Part shown: positions 1 to 8,513 of the stretch, piece after piece
Layout: every line of letters begins with the position of its first letter
Position numbering within the stretch: position 1 is the first letter of the stretch
Source: an uncultured Chlorobiaceae bacterium
GTDB taxonomy: Bacteria; Bacteroidota; Chlorobiia; Chlorobiales; Chlorobiaceae
Assembly (NCBI GenBank): GCA_903869365.1
Contig: CAIPYV010000001.1
Span: 1-44,999 of the forward strand
Reading direction: 5' to 3'
Length of the DNA stretch: 44,999 nucleotides
Program-made: the position numbers and the translations under genes
The notes under the pieces: generated by a model
What the model saw: the letters and a program-made list of their open reading frames with translations, nothing else
Told to the model about the DNA's origin: nothing
Databases searched by the model: none

Positions 1-186
1 CACGGTGTTGTTGCATCAGCCACTTTCACATGCACCTCGCTTTTATCAATTGCATGAATTACTTACAGATTAAGTCCTCATAAAGATCCACATATAAATC
101 TTGCCGGACGGCTAAAAATGTCCGACTGAACCTTAATCGTATCATCACAGAAACTCTCATCAATACGGTACTTACACAAACAGACA

Positions 187-215
187 AAGCTCCGTCTCAT
201 ATTGAAACGGAGCTT
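187..215 (-). terminator. Hairpin between rplL and the following gene (attenuator or weak terminator)
   Basis: A perfect 9-bp inverted repeat (AAGCTCCGT at 187-195, ACGGAGCTT at 207-215) with an 11-nt loop lies just downstream of rplL on the minus strand. The bases that follow on that strand are T-rich but interrupted (TGTCTGTTTG), so termination would be partial. In most bacteria rpoB follows rplL. A leaky hairpin here would lower rpoBC expression relative to L7/L12. That role is inferred, and rpoB itself lies outside the window. The rest of 1-241 shows no gene, only a weaker hairpin at 105-124. Confidence 0.5.
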
Positions 216-241
216 GTTATTGTAATGACTCTTTTTAAAGA

Positions 242-616
242 TCACTTCAACTCAACAGATGCGCCTGCATCTTTCAACTCTTTAGCAATCTTTTCTGCCT
301 CATCCTTGGTTATGGCTTCCTTCACAGTTTTCGGAGCACCGTCAACAAGATCCTTGGCTTCTTTCAAACCAAGCCCGGTAATAGCACGTACTGCCTTGAT
401 CACATTGATTTTGCTTTCGCCTGCCGCTGTCAATATAACGTCAAACTCAGTCTGCTCTTCCTGTACAACAACATCACCCGCAGGTGCTGCAGCAACACCG
501 GCAATAGCAACAGGAGCTGCACTGACACCAAACTTCTCTTCAAGAGCCTTCACCAATTCAGAAGCCTCCGTAAGAGTCAACTTACCAATCTGCTCTACAA
601 GTGTTTCGATAGACAT
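242..616 (-). CDS. rplL: 50S ribosomal protein L7/L12
   Basis: This 124-residue protein is the acidic stalk protein of the large ribosomal subunit. It binds L10 as dimers and recruits translation GTPases. The N-terminal dimerisation helix ([20 protein letters not shown]), an Ala/Pro/Val-rich hinge at about residues 35-52, and the conserved C-terminal domain ([20 protein letters not shown], then [11 protein letters not shown]) are all visible. Length is normal for the family. It is the last visible gene of the secE-nusG-rplKAJL run on the minus strand, 69 bp after rplJ. Confidence 0.97.
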   Translation of the reverse strand: MSIETLVEQIGKLTLTEASELVKALEEKFGVSAAPVAIAGVAAAPAGDVVVQEEQTEFDVILTAAGESKINVIKAVRAITGLGLKEAKDLVDGAPKTVKEAITKDEAEKIAKELKDAGASVELK

Positions 617-685
617 TATTCCCCTCTCTTGTTTAATAATTTACAATTAAAATAATTTGTCGAGTGCGTAATAGATTTGTATTGC

Positions 686-1204
686 TTACTGTTTTTGCTT
701 GGCTATCTGATCAAGAGCACACACAAGGTTTCTCATAACCGCATTGACAACCATCGGAACAGAGCTGACAACACTGTTGATCAGTCCTGCTGCACGACCG
801 ACATTTTCTGTCTTGGTCAGCATTTCGGAAAGCAGCGGAAGAGAGTCAGCGCCAAAAACAACACCATCGATTGCCGCCATCTTGAACTTAAGGGCATCAT
901 TGGTTTTGCTGAACTTTTTGATAACTTTTGCCGGCGCTATAGGATCATCAAATCCGAACGCCAATGCCGTCGTTCCTGTAAGCCCTGGGGCAAGCTTGTC
1001 AGCAACCCCAAGTTCTTTCAGTGCTTTTTTTATGAGTGTGTTTTTTACAACACGATACTCCACACCAACATTTCTGAACTCCCGACGAAGATCCGCCATT
1101 TTGGCAACACTCAATCCCTGAAACTCAGTCAGATATATACCCTGTGACTTATTGATCTGCTCAGCAACTTCCTGAACTATCCTCTCTTTTGTATCTCGCT
1201 TCAT
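686..1204 (-). CDS. rplJ: 50S ribosomal protein L10
   Basis: L10 anchors the L7/L12 dimers to the base of the ribosomal stalk. The 172-residue length fits the family. The N-terminal rRNA-binding region carries the typical core YRVVKNTLIKKAL followed by LTGTTALAFGFDDPIAPAKV, and the C-terminal helix is the expected L12 anchor. It starts 17 bp after the rplA stop. That gap is too short to hold the long autoregulatory leader known from enteric rplJ, so control probably acts elsewhere. It is certainly co-transcribed with rplA and rplL. Confidence 0.97.
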   Translation of the reverse strand: MKRDTKERIVQEVAEQINKSQGIYLTEFQGLSVAKMADLRREFRNVGVEYRVVKNTLIKKALKELGVADKLAPGLTGTTALAFGFDDPIAPAKVIKKFSKTNDALKFKMAAIDGVVFGADSLPLLSEMLTKTENVGRAAGLINSVVSSVPMVVNAVMRNLVCALDQIAKQKQ

Positions 1205-1221
1205 CGTATAAACCGTTTTTA

Positions 1222-1911
1222 TTAGGCGCCAAATTTTTCCATTTTAACCTTCACGCTCGGGGACATCGTGCTTGAAAGCGCAATTCCCTGCACATACTGA
1301 CCCTTGGCTGCAGATGGCTTTAAACGGACAACCTCTTTAAGGAAGCTTCCGATATTGGCAACCAGCTGGTCAGGCTGAAACGAAACCTTGCCGACAGGAG
1401 CATGAATATTTCCTGCCTTATCTACCCTGAACTCTATTTTACCAGCTTTTACTTCCTTGACCGCTTTAGCCACATCCATAGTGACAGTGCCAGATTTCGG
1501 ATTAGGCATTAAACCGCGAGGTCCGAGAATCTTGGCAACTTTACCAAGCTGACCCATAACATCAGGAGTGGCAATAATAACATCAACACCTGTCCATCCT
1601 TCCTGGATTTTTTCGATATACTCCTCAAAACCAACAAGATCCGCACCAGCTTCTCTTGCTTCATCAGCTTTTGCCTCTTTGCACACAACCAGCACAGACA
1701 CTGTTTTACCTGTACCATGCGGCAGCATGACTGTTCCACGCACAACCTGATCAGCATGCCGAGGGTCGACCCCAAGCTTAACGGCTATATCAACCGTAGC
1801 ATTAAATTTAGCATCAGTAATCTCCTTGACCTTCTCAACAGCATCGATCAGATCATATTCATGAAAACGATCGATCTTCAGTGCGGCATTTCTGTATTTT
1901 TTTCCAGCCAT
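1222..1911 (-). CDS. rplA: 50S ribosomal protein L1
   Basis: L1 forms the mobile stalk near the ribosomal E site and often represses its own operon. The frame could open at a TTG at 1926, giving 234 residues. The ATG at 1911 gives [12 protein letters not shown] and 229 residues, which matches the family, and is preferred. Family signatures are present: [31 protein letters not shown], and the block [15 protein letters not shown] near the middle. It lies between rplK and rplJ, the usual order in the L11-L1-L10-L12 cluster. Confidence 0.96.
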   Translation of the reverse strand: MAGKKYRNAALKIDRFHEYDLIDAVEKVKEITDAKFNATVDIAVKLGVDPRHADQVVRGTVMLPHGTGKTVSVLVVCKEAKADEAREAGADLVGFEEYIEKIQEGWTGVDVIIATPDVMGQLGKVAKILGPRGLMPNPKSGTVTMDVAKAVKEVKAGKIEFRVDKAGNIHAPVGKVSFQPDQLVANIGSFLKEVVRLKPSAAKGQYVQGIALSSTMSPSVKVKMEKFGA

Positions 1912-1982
1912 TATTTTTCTTATCAAAGTGGTTAAAAAAGCGGCGTTTCAGCCTCCCACAGCTTTAAACTATAACAAACAAA

Positions 1983-2408
1983 TCAATCCTGAATGACAAT
2001 CCCCATACTTCTGGCAGTACCCATAATCATCTCCTCAGCTCCATTGAGATCGACCGCATTGAGATCGGGCATTTTCAGTGTAGCTATCCGGCGTACCTGC
2101 TCACGACTGACAGAACCAACCTTGTTACGATTCGGCTCACCAGAACCTTTCTTCAGATTTGCTTCTTTAAGAAGAAGTACCGCCGCTGGAGGAGTTTTCG
2201 TAATAAACGTGAATGACTTGTCAGAGAATACCGTAATGACTACCGGTATAATCATCCCTGATTCAGACTGGGTTTTTGCATTGAACTGTTTGCAAAACTC
2301 CATGATATTGACACCTTTCTGACCAAGAGCAGGACCGACAGGAGGAGCAGGGTTTGCTGCACCAGCTGGGATCTGAAGCTTGATAAAACCGATTACCTTT
2401 TTTGCCAT
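1983..2408 (-). CDS. rplK: 50S ribosomal protein L11
   Basis: L11 binds the GTPase-associated region of 23S rRNA and is needed for the RelA-dependent stringent response in organisms that have it. The 141 residues show the N-terminal domain ([20 protein letters not shown], proline-rich as usual) and the C-terminal rRNA-binding domain ([20 protein letters not shown], ending in [10 protein letters not shown]). The spacing to nusG is 42 bp, consistent with a single transcript running secE-nusG-rplK-rplA-rplJ-rplL. Confidence 0.97.
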   Translation of the reverse strand: MAKKVIGFIKLQIPAGAANPAPPVGPALGQKGVNIMEFCKQFNAKTQSESGMIIPVVITVFSDKSFTFITKTPPAAVLLLKEANLKKGSGEPNRNKVGSVSREQVRRIATLKMPDLNAVDLNGAEEMIMGTARSMGIVIQD

Positions 2409-2450
2409 AAACTATTTCAATTCAGAAGCTTAAAATTACTTAAGCCCTAA

Positions 2451-3026
2451 TTATTGGGAAACTGACTTAACCTGTGAAAAATCAAGCTCTGTCGGCGTAC
2501 TGCGACCAAAAAAGCTTATCATGACCTTAACTTTCATTCTTTCTGTAGACACCTCATGCACAACACCCGTCAACGAACTGAACGGCCCGTCAATCACCTT
2601 GACAGAATCACCAATTTTAAACGGAGACTCAACAATAGAGCGGTGTTCAATGGAGTTATCCGGTTCCAGAATCTTTTCAACCTCATCCGGCCTCAACGGG
2701 GTAGGAACATCATCGACTCCAAGAAAACCCATTACAGAAGGAATATCGAGTATAAGATTTCTTGTCTGTTTGTCAAGCACTGCCTCTATAAGCACATAAC
2801 CAGGAAATGCGTTTTTGGTTAAACTTCTTTTCTTACCGTTTTTAACCTCCACAAAACGCTCATAGGGGACGTAGATCTGCAATATCTTCTCACTAAGACC
2901 ACAGCGAAGAACATCGGCCTCAATAGACTCCTTGACCTTGCGCTCATGACCGGAATAAATCCTGAGTGCATACCAGCGCGCAACCGGAACACCCTGGATT
3001 TCAACTTCTTTTTTCTTAGCGCTCAT
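2451..3026 (-). CDS. nusG: Transcription termination/antitermination factor NusG
   Basis: NusG binds RNA polymerase and links it to Rho or the ribosome, affecting pausing and termination. The 191-residue protein has the N-terminal NGN domain (WYALRIYSGHERKVKESIEA) and FPGYVLIEAVLD, then a C-terminal KOW domain (FKIGDSVKVIDGPFSSLTGV at about residues 137-156). The sequence around residue 95 (IPSVMGFLGVDDVPTPLRPD) is typical of the Bacteroidota/Chlorobiota branch. It sits 23 bp after secE. Confidence 0.96.
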   Translation of the reverse strand: MSAKKKEVEIQGVPVARWYALRIYSGHERKVKESIEADVLRCGLSEKILQIYVPYERFVEVKNGKKRSLTKNAFPGYVLIEAVLDKQTRNLILDIPSVMGFLGVDDVPTPLRPDEVEKILEPDNSIEHRSIVESPFKIGDSVKVIDGPFSSLTGVVHEVSTERMKVKVMISFFGRSTPTELDFSQVKSVSQ

Positions 3027-3049
3027 TCAAATCAACCTTAACATGTTTC

Positions 3050-3241
3050 TTATAATAACTTTCCCATAACAAAATTTATGACCCAGTCGACAAGAAACGT
3101 AAACAAGGCAAGAATACCTGAAACCGTTAATACAACAATCGTCAAATCCTTGATTTCCTCCTTGCTCGGCCAGACAACCTTCCTCATCTCACCGATCACA
3201 TCGAGGTAATACTGATTTGCTTTGCCGATATATTTAATCAT
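3050..3241 (-). CDS. secE: Preprotein translocase subunit SecE
   Basis: SecE is the small essential clamp subunit of the SecYEG channel in the cytoplasmic membrane. The protein is 63 residues, the short single-span form found outside enterics. It has an amphipathic N-terminal part with the conserved block EMRKVVWPSKEEIKDLTIVV and one transmembrane helix at about residues 33-58. Its position before nusG is the standard arrangement. tRNA-Trp lies 45 bp upstream on the same strand. Confidence 0.95.
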   Translation of the reverse strand: MIKYIGKANQYYLDVIGEMRKVVWPSKEEIKDLTIVVLTVSGILALFTFLVDWVINFVMGKLL

Positions 3242-3286
3242 GGAGAAAAACCCCGGATAAGCTACAGTAAAAATCTATGTTGAGTG

Positions 3287-3359
3287 CACGTCAGGAGGGA
3301 ATCGAACCCCCAACCTGCGGTTTTGGAGACCGCTGCTCTACCAATTAAGCTACTGACGT
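3287..3359 (-). tRNA. trnW: tRNA-Trp (anticodon CCA)
   Basis: The minus strand folds as a 73-nt cloverleaf. The acceptor stem ACGTCAG pairs with CTGACGT, the discriminator is G, and there is a D arm (GCTTAATTGGTAGAGC). The anticodon loop reads CTCCAAA with anticodon CCA, and the T arm contains GGTTCGATTCC. The 3' CCA is not encoded. It is the last of four tRNA genes before secE. Confidence 0.96.
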
Positions 3360-3383
3360 ATCAATCAATACCTCCAAAACTCG

Positions 3384-3456
<73 letters not shown>

Positions 3457-3474
3457 CTGACACGTAAAGAACTG

Positions 3475-3556
3475 TGGGTAGGGGAGGATTCGAACCTCCG
3501 AAGACAGAGTCGACAGATTTACAGTCTGTTGCGTTTAACCACTTCGCTACCTACCC
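3475..3556 (-). tRNA. trnY: tRNA-Tyr (anticodon GUA)
   Basis: This 82-nt tRNA has the long variable arm expected of bacterial tRNA-Tyr. The acceptor stem GGGTAGG pairs with CCTACCC and the discriminator is A. The anticodon stem CAGAC..TCTG encloses GTA, and the T arm contains GGTTCGAATCC. It is flanked by two threonine tRNAs, recalling the thrU-tyrU-glyT-thrT order of enteric bacteria but without tRNA-Gly. Confidence 0.96.
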
Positions 3557-3565
3557 GATTTTCAG

Positions 3566-3638
3566 AGCTGGTGATGGGACTCGAACCCGCAACCTGCTGA
3601 TTACAAATCAGCTGCTCTACCAATTGAGCTACACCAGC
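3566..3638 (-). tRNA. trnT: tRNA-Thr (anticodon UGU)
   Basis: This is a 73-nt cloverleaf on the minus strand. The acceptor stem GCTGGTG pairs with CACCAGC and the discriminator is T. The anticodon stem GCTGA/TCAGC encloses loop TTTGTAA, giving anticodon TGT. It is the first gene of the tRNA cluster and a promoter-like sequence lies about 28 bp upstream. Confidence 0.96.
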
Positions 3639-3665
3639 GTCTCAAACTCAAAAAACAGGGCTGGT

Positions 3666-3693
3666 AATATAATGAAAGGTTTTAAAAATACAA
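3666..3693 (-). promoter_or_regulatory. Putative promoter of the tRNA-secE-rpl operon
   Basis: Reading the minus strand, TTGTAT (3688-3693) is followed after 16 bp by TATATT (3666-3671). The -10 box is a 5/6 match to the sigma-70 consensus, while the -35 box is poor. It is placed just before the first tRNA of the cluster. Position and spacing support it, but AT-rich DNA produces such matches by chance. Confidence 0.35.
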
Positions 3694-3724
3694 TGAAAAA
3701 AGGATAATTATATTAATTATCCTT
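3694..3724 (-). terminator. Intrinsic terminator overlapping the SDR stop codon
   Basis: An 11-bp perfect inverted repeat (AAGGATAATTA at 3700-3710, TAATTATCCTT at 3714-3724) with a 3-nt loop is followed on the minus strand by six T residues. The stop codon of the short-chain dehydrogenase gene lies inside the stem. It would end the eno-to-SDR transcription before the tRNA operon. Confidence 0.65.
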
Positions 3725-4489
3725 AACTGCCGCAAAAAAACCAGCAACCCGTATGACGACCCGTCTCGTCACCAGCCTTTGCGAAAAGGCCAGTAAGTTA
3801 TCGATTAACGTTGGAAATACCCGTATACGATTCTGCCGCAAGCCTTTTATTGCTGCTTTGACAACAACCTCTGTTCCGTACATTGGTAAACGAAGATTTG
3901 CAGCATTGTGGCCGGAATGTTTAAAAAAACCTGTATTGATAAAACCGGGACAGACCGCGACAACGTTAACCCCTGTCCCATGCAATTCTTCATGAAGCGA
4001 TTCGGTAAGTGTCATGATAAATGACTTTGTTGCCGAATAGAGTCCAAGCCCGGGAACCCCCTGAAGCCCTCCCAGGGAGGCAACATTTATAATACTGCCA
4101 TTTTTCCGTTCAATCATTTCTTTAAGAAAAAGACGAGTAAGCCTGGCGGTTGCCATGACATTGACCATAATGATCTCTTCGAGCTTTTTATAGGGTATTT
4201 CCGCAAAATCACCCGCACACGACAATCCCGCACAATTGATCAGAAAATCCACATCCACCCTCTTAAGACGGCAGAACTCATAAATTCTGCCCAGACTTTC
4301 TGCATCGCTCAAATCCTCAACACAAACTTCTACCGCAACACTTCTCTTCTGCCGAAACTCCTCAGCCAGAGCCCGCAATCTCTCTGCCGAACGGGCAACG
4401 AGTATGAGGTTGCGACCACGACTGGCAAGTTCTCTGGCAAAAGCCTCGCCAATTCCCATGGAAGCCCCGGTTATCAAGGTATAAAACAT
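3713..4489 (-). CDS. Short-chain dehydrogenase/reductase (SDR), substrate unknown
   Basis: This 258-residue NAD(P)H-dependent oxidoreductase has the classical SDR fold. The nucleotide-binding motif TGASMGIG is at residues 7-14, NCAG at 85-88 and a catalytic Asn at 110. The catalytic Ser is at 138 (INVASLGG) and YSATK supplies Tyr151 and Lys155. It resembles the broad DltE-like group (COG0300), whose substrates cannot be read from sequence. The start codon shares one base with the ispG stop (TAATG), so translation is probably coupled to ispG. A role connected with isoprenoid products is only a guess from context. Confidence 0.9.
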   Translation of the reverse strand: MFYTLITGASMGIGEAFARELASRGRNLILVARSAERLRALAEEFRQKRSVAVEVCVEDLSDAESLGRIYEFCRLKRVDVDFLINCAGLSCAGDFAEIPYKKLEEIIMVNVMATARLTRLFLKEMIERKNGSIINVASLGGLQGVPGLGLYSATKSFIMTLTESLHEELHGTGVNVVAVCPGFINTGFFKHSGHNAANLRLPMYGTEVVVKAAIKGLRQNRIRVFPTLIDNLLAFSQRLVTRRVVIRVAGFFAAVKDN

Positions 4490-6540
4490 TATACCTGATC
4501 AACCCATTTACCCCGCTCTTTGATAAGCCCTATGAGGCGATCCACAGCATCCAGTTCAGAAATATTTTCTTCCACACACTCCCGTCCGACATAAAGACTG
4601 ATTCTGTTTTTTCCTGCACCGACATACCCGAAATCAGCATCAGCCATCTCACCCGGGCCATTAACAATACAGCCCATGATGCCAATCTTCAACCCTTTAA
4701 GGTGCGCCGTCCTCTCTTTGATTGCCGCTGTTGCCTTTTCAAGTTCAAAATAAGTTCTGCCACACCCGGGACAGGAAATAAATTCGGTTTTTGACATTCT
4801 TATTCTTGCCCCCTGAAGAATATTGAATGCCAGATTAACCTCATCATCAACCGAAAGTCTGGTATGAAGCGCAAGAATATCGCCAATGCCGTCACAAAAA
4901 AGAGACCCTGTTTGAACCGAACTGCCTATAAGGCTCTCAAGCCTCTCTGAACTCTCTCCCCTGAAGCGCACAACAAGAGGATAGTCGAGAGAACGGGCTT
5001 TAAAAGCCTGAACAAGCCTCCGATAGGCAAAAACGGTATTGTCCGTGATTATAGAAAACAACAGACGCTCAACACCCTGCTTATGGAGTTTCTCTGCAAG
5101 ATGAGCAAGAACCTCTGCAGGAACTGACGGACCAGCATGTTCATGCAGAAAGCAAAGCTCCAAAATCCCCGCATGATCATGACCGAGATGCTTCAGAAAA
5201 TCCTTCCCAAGCTGTTCTCCCTCAATAATATCAAGCCTGACTTTAGAAACTTTATCAAGCAGACGTATAGCAAGTGAGACATCACTTGTCGAAGCAACAA
5301 GAGAGCGCCCGGCATTTCCAAGATAAACGATCAGATCATCAAGACGTTCAATGTCTGCCGAGGTGTTGACACGAACAGAAGCAAATTCTGAACGAATGGC
5401 ATCATGAGGCTTTTCTGGAGCAAGCCTCTGTAGAACCTCTTGTAAAGCCGATTCAAATTCCGAAAGCGAAGCGTGTACTTCAGTTTCAACTCTTGGAACA
5501 TTGTCTCCCCCGACAACAAGACCCGCGATTGAAAACTGAACAGCAATCCTGCGCTTATAACTGAAGGGATTAAAAGGCTGCGGGCCACTGGTGAAAAGAT
5601 GGTTGACCGTCTTCTTATTACGGCTTTCAACAACATGCTTAAGAGGGAGATGTCCTCTATCACCTTTGACAAGATGAAATTCGTTATACTTTTTTACAAT
5701 CGCGAAACCAACAGGCACCTCATGAACAGGATCTTCAGTCAGGGAGACTCTGATCGTATCACCAAGGCCATCTTCAAGGAGTGCACCAATTCCCATGGCT
5801 GATTTAACACGACCCTCATCACCATCTCCAGCTTCGGTCACCCCAAGATGAAGAGGATAAGCATGAAGAAGCTCAGCATCACCCTTTTGAACAAGCAGCC
5901 TGTAAGCCTGAATCATCACCCGGACATTAGACGATTTCATCGAAAACAGAATATCGTGATATCCAACCTCCTCACAGAATCTGGCAAACTCCAGTGCAGC
6001 TTCAACCATACCTTCAGGCGAATTTCCATAGCGACTGACCGTGCGGTCGGACAAAGAACCATGATTGGTGCCTATTCTCATCGACACACCATTCAGGCGA
6101 GCTTTTGCAACCAGAGGTAAAAATTCTTGCCGGACATGCTCAAGCTCCTGCAGATACTCGTCTTCAGTATACCCATTACTTGAAAACTTTTGCCCGGCAG
6201 CATAATTACCGGGATTGATGCGAATATTTTCAACAAACTCAACAGCCTTGAGTGCCGCGCGAGCCGAAAAATGAATATCGGCAACAAGCGGAGTATCAAT
6301 GCCATCAGCACGGAGTTGATCTCGTATGTTTCTGAGATTTTCAGCATCCTTCTCCGTTGGAACAGTAAGACGGATAATTTCGCAGCCAGCTTCATACAGT
6401 CTCCTGCACTGTTCAACCGTGGCCGCAGTATCCATCGTATGCGTATTGGTCATGGACTCAACCCTTATCGGCTGGTACCCTCCTAAAAGAATGGGGCCAA
6501 ATGGAACTTCACGGGTTAACCGACGGCGGTACTGATACAT
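4489..6540 (-). CDS. ispG: 4-hydroxy-3-methylbut-2-enyl diphosphate synthase IspG (large form)
   Basis: IspG (GcpE) performs the reductive ring-opening of methylerythritol cyclodiphosphate to HMBPP in the non-mevalonate isoprenoid pathway, feeding carotenoids, quinones and chlorophyll side chains. The protein has 683 residues against about 370 in E. coli, because a domain is inserted between the N-terminal TIM barrel (residues 1 to about 290) and the C-terminal iron-sulfur domain. This three-domain form is known from plants, Chlamydia and Bacteroidota/Chlorobiota. The 4Fe-4S ligands are all present: Cys590 and Cys593 (CPGCGRT), Cys624 and Glu631 (GCIVNGPGE). The gene looks intact and functional. 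Confidence 0.96.
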   Translation of the reverse strand: MYQYRRRLTREVPFGPILLGGYQPIRVESMTNTHTMDTAATVEQCRRLYEAGCEIIRLTVPTEKDAENLRNIRDQLRADGIDTPLVADIHFSARAALKAVEFVENIRINPGNYAAGQKFSSNGYTEDEYLQELEHVRQEFLPLVAKARLNGVSMRIGTNHGSLSDRTVSRYGNSPEGMVEAALEFARFCEEVGYHDILFSMKSSNVRVMIQAYRLLVQKGDAELLHAYPLHLGVTEAGDGDEGRVKSAMGIGALLEDGLGDTIRVSLTEDPVHEVPVGFAIVKKYNEFHLVKGDRGHLPLKHVVESRNKKTVNHLFTSGPQPFNPFSYKRRIAVQFSIAGLVVGGDNVPRVETEVHASLSEFESALQEVLQRLAPEKPHDAIRSEFASVRVNTSADIERLDDLIVYLGNAGRSLVASTSDVSLAIRLLDKVSKVRLDIIEGEQLGKDFLKHLGHDHAGILELCFLHEHAGPSVPAEVLAHLAEKLHKQGVERLLFSIITDNTVFAYRRLVQAFKARSLDYPLVVRFRGESSERLESLIGSSVQTGSLFCDGIGDILALHTRLSVDDEVNLAFNILQGARIRMSKTEFISCPGCGRTYFELEKATAAIKERTAHLKGLKIGIMGCIVNGPGEMADADFGYVGAGKNRISLYVGRECVEENISELDAVDRLIGLIKERGKWVDQV

Positions 6541-6545
6541 TGGAT

Positions 6546-6854
6546 TTAATGTGTTCTGATGATAAACAGGGTTTCACCCTGTTTACGATAATTATATTTT
6601 TCCCTTGCAGCCTTTTCTATACTGTCAGGCTCATGGGCATGCTGAATACGCAGCTCATTATCACGAATCTTCTTTTGTTCGACTTTATCCTGCTCAAGCA
6701 GCGTGCGGTACTCAGCTTCCATATGGATTCTTTTCAGGATGCCATAATCGTCGATAAAGATCCAGACGATAAACAGACTGAAGGCTACCTGGAAAAAAAA
6801 CTTTTTCGGGTTGAAACGAATATACTCCCAGATTCTTTCGATAATTATTTTCAT
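6546..6854 (-). CDS. FtsB/DivIC-family septum formation initiator
   Basis: This is a 102-residue bitopic membrane protein with a short basic cytoplasmic N-terminus, one transmembrane helix at about residues 17-37, and a coiled coil at about 40-70. The closing motif AAREKYNYRKQGETLFII is typical of FtsB/DivIC, where the family consensus is roughly ARExxxxxKxGExxF. Such proteins join FtsL and FtsQ in the divisome. It lies between eno and ispG, 5 bp before ispG. The eno-ftsB neighbourhood is common in bacteria and supports the call. Confidence 0.85.
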   Translation of the reverse strand: MKIIIERIWEYIRFNPKKFFFQVAFSLFIVWIFIDDYGILKRIHMEAEYRTLLEQDKVEQKKIRDNELRIQHAHEPDSIEKAAREKYNYRKQGETLFIIRTH

Positions 6855-6918
6855 GCCTCATAACGCTTTAGGTTGCCAGATGCTGCCGATGATACAGCAG
6901 CAGCCGCGCAACGAGAGA

Positions 6919-6938
6919 AACCCTTTGTGAAAAGGGTT
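6919..6938 (-). terminator. Hairpin downstream of eno
   Basis: AACCCTTT (6919-6926) and AAAGGGTT (6931-6938) form an 8-bp stem with a 4-nt loop just past the eno stop codon. No T tract follows on the minus strand, so this may slow or process the transcript without ending it. The FtsB-like gene follows in the same direction. Confidence 0.35.
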
Positions 6939-6952
6939 CCCTGCAGACTTCA

Positions 6953-8278
<1,326 letters not shown>

Positions 8279-8513
8279 TTATAGTTGTTCTCTTCATTGA
8301 TCGGACAAAGAAAGCGAAAGGGAATTTCTGTTCCGAAATAACTTGAAAATATATCTTTTTTTCCTGTCCATTTCATTGCTGAGACCACAGCAAATATCAC
8401 TTTTTTTTGTTAATTACATTTTATGCTGTTTTCGTTCAACGACCGTCAACAGCCCTATACTTTGTACTCAGTGGCATGCAAAGCCATTATTAATTCAACA
8501 AAGGAGTCCTGCT

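Noticed and set aside
225-650. Plus-strand open frame of 141 codons
   Set aside because: It lies exactly opposite rplL, whose protein is unmistakable; the frame is a by-product of rplL codon use.
1912-1926. TTG start for rplA five codons upstream
   Set aside because: The ATG at 1911 gives the usual L1 N-terminus and length, and TTG starts are rare.
3474-3707. Plus-strand open frame across the tRNA cluster
   Set aside because: It reads antisense through tRNA-Tyr and tRNA-Thr, which are structurally certain.
8343-8513. N-terminal extension of the EF-G-like protein by 57 residues
   Set aside because: The extension does not resemble EF-G, and a strong ribosome-binding site marks the ATG at 8514.
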